The position numbers and the translations under genes were made by a program. Source: JBBSIN01 sp038232055 (GTDB taxonomy: Bacteria; Actinomycetota; Actinomycetes; JADGOV01). From it: 7,638 nucleotides of DNA. The stretch lies in contig JBBSIN010000081.1 in the NCBI GenBank assembly GCA_038232055.1, positions 1-7,638 of the forward strand, given 5' to 3'. Below are positions 6,543 through 7,638 of the stretch, piece by piece (position 1 is the stretch's first letter; the number at the start of each line of letters is the position of its first letter). The notes under the pieces were generated by a model, which saw nothing but the letters and a program-made list of their open reading frames with translations, had not been told where the DNA came from and made no database searches.

Positions 6543-7394
6543 GTGAGCAGGGTCGCGGTGGTCGGCGCCGGGCTGATGGGATCGGGCATCGCCCAAGTCG
6601 CCGCCCAGGCCGGGTACGACGTCATCCTGCGCGATGTCACCGATGCCGCGCTGGAGCGGGCGCGCAGCGGCATCTCCTCGTCGTACGCCCGATTCGTCAA
6701 GAAGGGCACGCTGGAGCCGGACGACGCCGACGCGGCGCTCGAACGCATCACGACGACGACCGACCTCGACGCGGCGGCCGACGCCGACATCGTGGTGGAG
6801 GCCGTCTTCGAGCAGCTCGACGTGAAACGCGACGTCTTCACGGCCCTGGACAAGATCTGTGCCCCCGATGCCGTGCTGGCGACCAACACGAGCGCCATTC
6901 CGATCACCCAGATCGCCGCGTCGACGCAGCGGCCGGAGTCGGTCGTCGGGACGCACTTCTTCTCCCCGGTGCCGATGATGAAGCTCTGTGAGCTCGTCCG
7001 CGGCTACCTGACCAGCGACACAACGCTTCAGCGCGCCCGTGACTTCGCCGAGCGGACGGGAAAGACCTGCATCGTCGTCAACCGTGACGTTGCCGGCTTC
7101 GTCACGACGCGGCTGATCGTCGCCCTCTGCAACGAGGCGGCGAAGCTGGTGGAGTCCGGTGTGGCATCCGCCGACGACGTCGACACCGCGTGCCGGCTGG
7201 GCTTCGGTCACGCCATGGGGCCGCTCGCGACGATGGACCTGACCGGCGTGGACATCCTGCTCGCCGCCGCGCGCAACATCTACGCCGACACCCAGGACGA
7301 GAAGTTCATGCCACCGGAGACGATGAGCCGGATGGTGACGGCGGGTGCCCTCGGCCGCAAGAGCGGCACCGGCTGGTACAGCTACCCCGACTAG
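6543..7394 (+). CDS. 3-hydroxybutyryl-CoA dehydrogenase / 3-hydroxyacyl-CoA dehydrogenase family
   Basis: NAD(P)-dependent oxidoreductase that interconverts acetoacetyl-CoA and (S)-3-hydroxybutyryl-CoA or close homologues, in fatty-acid breakdown or butyrate/PHB-type metabolism. It has 283 residues, the normal stand-alone length. The N-terminal Rossmann domain has GAGLMGSGIA (8-17) and the conserved ADIVVEAVFEQLDVKRDVF (about 81-99). The active-site segment NTSAIPITQIA has Ser117, and GTHFFSPVPMMKLCELVRG (136-154) holds the His138-Glu150 pair. The C-terminal helical domain includes LGFGHAMGPLATMDLTGVD (219-237) and the typical ending GRKSGTGWY. The usual active-site Asn of the GFxxNR motif is Thr189 (GFVTTR, 185-190). 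GTG at 6543 is preferred because the first Rossmann strand starts right after it. An ATG at 6504 would add 13 unusual residues and cover the divergent promoter region. An IS630 element follows at once. Confidence 0.93.
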   Translation: MSRVAVVGAGLMGSGIAQVAAQAGYDVILRDVTDAALERARSGISSSYARFVKKGTLEPDDADAALERITTTTDLDAAADADIVVEAVFEQLDVKRDVFTALDKICAPDAVLATNTSAIPITQIAASTQRPESVVGTHFFSPVPMMKLCELVRGYLTSDTTLQRARDFAERTGKTCIVVNRDVAGFVTTRLIVALCNEAAKLVESGVASADDVDTACRLGFGHAMGPLATMDLTGVDILLAAARNIYADTQDEKFMPPETMSRMVTAGALGRKSGTGWYSYPD

Positions 7395-7410
7395 TGTCGT
7401 GTCGCACTAG
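7391..7410. repeat. CTAG-ended inverted repeat at the IS630 junction
   Basis: CTAGTG (7391-7396) and CACTAG (7405-7410) are perfect inverted copies around 8 nt. The first CTAG contains the TAG stop of the dehydrogenase gene. IS630-family elements insert at TA, often within CTAG, so this probably marks the left end of the element. Which TA is the target cannot be settled without the right end. Confidence 0.45.
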
Positions 7411-7638
7411 TTCCTTGAGCGTTGTAGGTCGACAATGAGGCATGCCGAACCGCGTGCGCACCTTGACCATCGCCGAGGATGACCGACAGCGCCTGGGCCG
7501 CCAGGTCCGGGCGAAGGGGGCGCCAGCACGGGAGGTCGAACGGGCCCGGATCGTGCTGCTGGCGGCCGACGGCGTGCCGGGCAAGGAGATCGCCAGCCGG
7601 GTCGGCTGCTCGGAGCCGACGGTGGTGCTGTGGCGGTC
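7392..7638 (+). mobile_element. IS630-family insertion sequence, left end (truncated by window)
   Basis: The transposase start at 7442 lies only about 47 nt after the dehydrogenase stop, the usual short leader of an IS630 element. The left boundary is inferred to be the TA at 7392-7393, with 7408-7409 as alternative. The terminal repeat cannot be confirmed because the right end is outside the window. Confidence 0.6.
7442..7638 (+). CDS. IS630-family transposase, N-terminal part (cut by window end)
   Basis: The frame opens with ATG at 7442 and stays open to the last base, giving 65 residues. The sequence reads like actinobacterial IS630 transposases: a short start (MPNRVRTLTIAEDDRQRL), the conserved ARIVLLAADG around 35-44, then a helix-turn-helix at about 45-65 (PGKEIASRVGCSEPTVVLWR) that would bind the element's ends. 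The catalytic DDE domain lies outside the window, so whether the gene is intact cannot be judged. A GAGG sits only 1 nt before the ATG, too close to act as a normal Shine-Dalgarno. An alternative start such as GTG at 7454 is possible. Family assignment is from recognised sequence pattern. Confidence 0.85.
   Translation, partial: MPNRVRTLTIAEDDRQRLGRQVRAKGAPAREVERARIVLLAADGVPGKEIASRVGCSEPTVVLWR

Overview
This is a chromosomal segment from a high-GC, Gram-positive-type actinobacterium. The evidence is the GC-rich third codon positions throughout, the frequent GTG starts (five of the eight complete genes), the actinobacterial versions of the F1-ATPase subunits, and the gene order. The order atpA-atpG-atpD-atpC, DUF2550 gene, reverse-strand ATP:cob(I)alamin adenosyltransferase, murA matches what I recall from mycobacteria (Rv1308-Rv1315 in M. 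tuberculosis). The exact genus cannot be named from sequence alone.

Positions 1-3978 hold the distal half of the ATP synthase operon on the + strand: the 3' part of atpA, then atpG, atpD and atpC, all tightly packed (4-nt gap, ATGA overlap, 40-nt gap). A small membrane-anchored DUF2550 protein follows 26 nt after atpC. Together these genes give the catalytic F1 head (alpha, beta), the central rotor shaft (gamma) and the regulatory foot (epsilon).

Positions 3979-4192 form a 214-bp non-coding gap between convergent genes. It carries a perfect 12-bp inverted repeat enclosing two smaller hairpins. The reverse-strand adenosyltransferase gene (4193-4801) follows. It is divergent from murA (4891-6162), which makes the first committed peptidoglycan precursor. 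MurA has Asp at the usual catalytic Cys position, the change that makes mycobacterial MurA insensitive to fosfomycin.

murA converges, with only 13 bp between stop codons, on a small reverse-strand gene (6176-6496) for a one-TM protein with a DUF2007-like soluble domain. That gene is divergent, across 46 bp, from a 3-hydroxybutyryl-CoA dehydrogenase gene (6543-7394). The window ends inside an IS630-family transposase gene (from 7442), and the element seems to abut the dehydrogenase stop codon.

Most of the window is conserved housekeeping DNA, and I see no convincing new multi-gene system. The points most worth a second look are four non-operonic starts that each have a -10-like hexamer 6-7 nt upstream and no good Shine-Dalgarno (candidate leaderless mRNAs), the structured convergent intergenic region, the Asn-to-Thr change in the dehydrogenase active site, and the IS630 junction at the stop codon.
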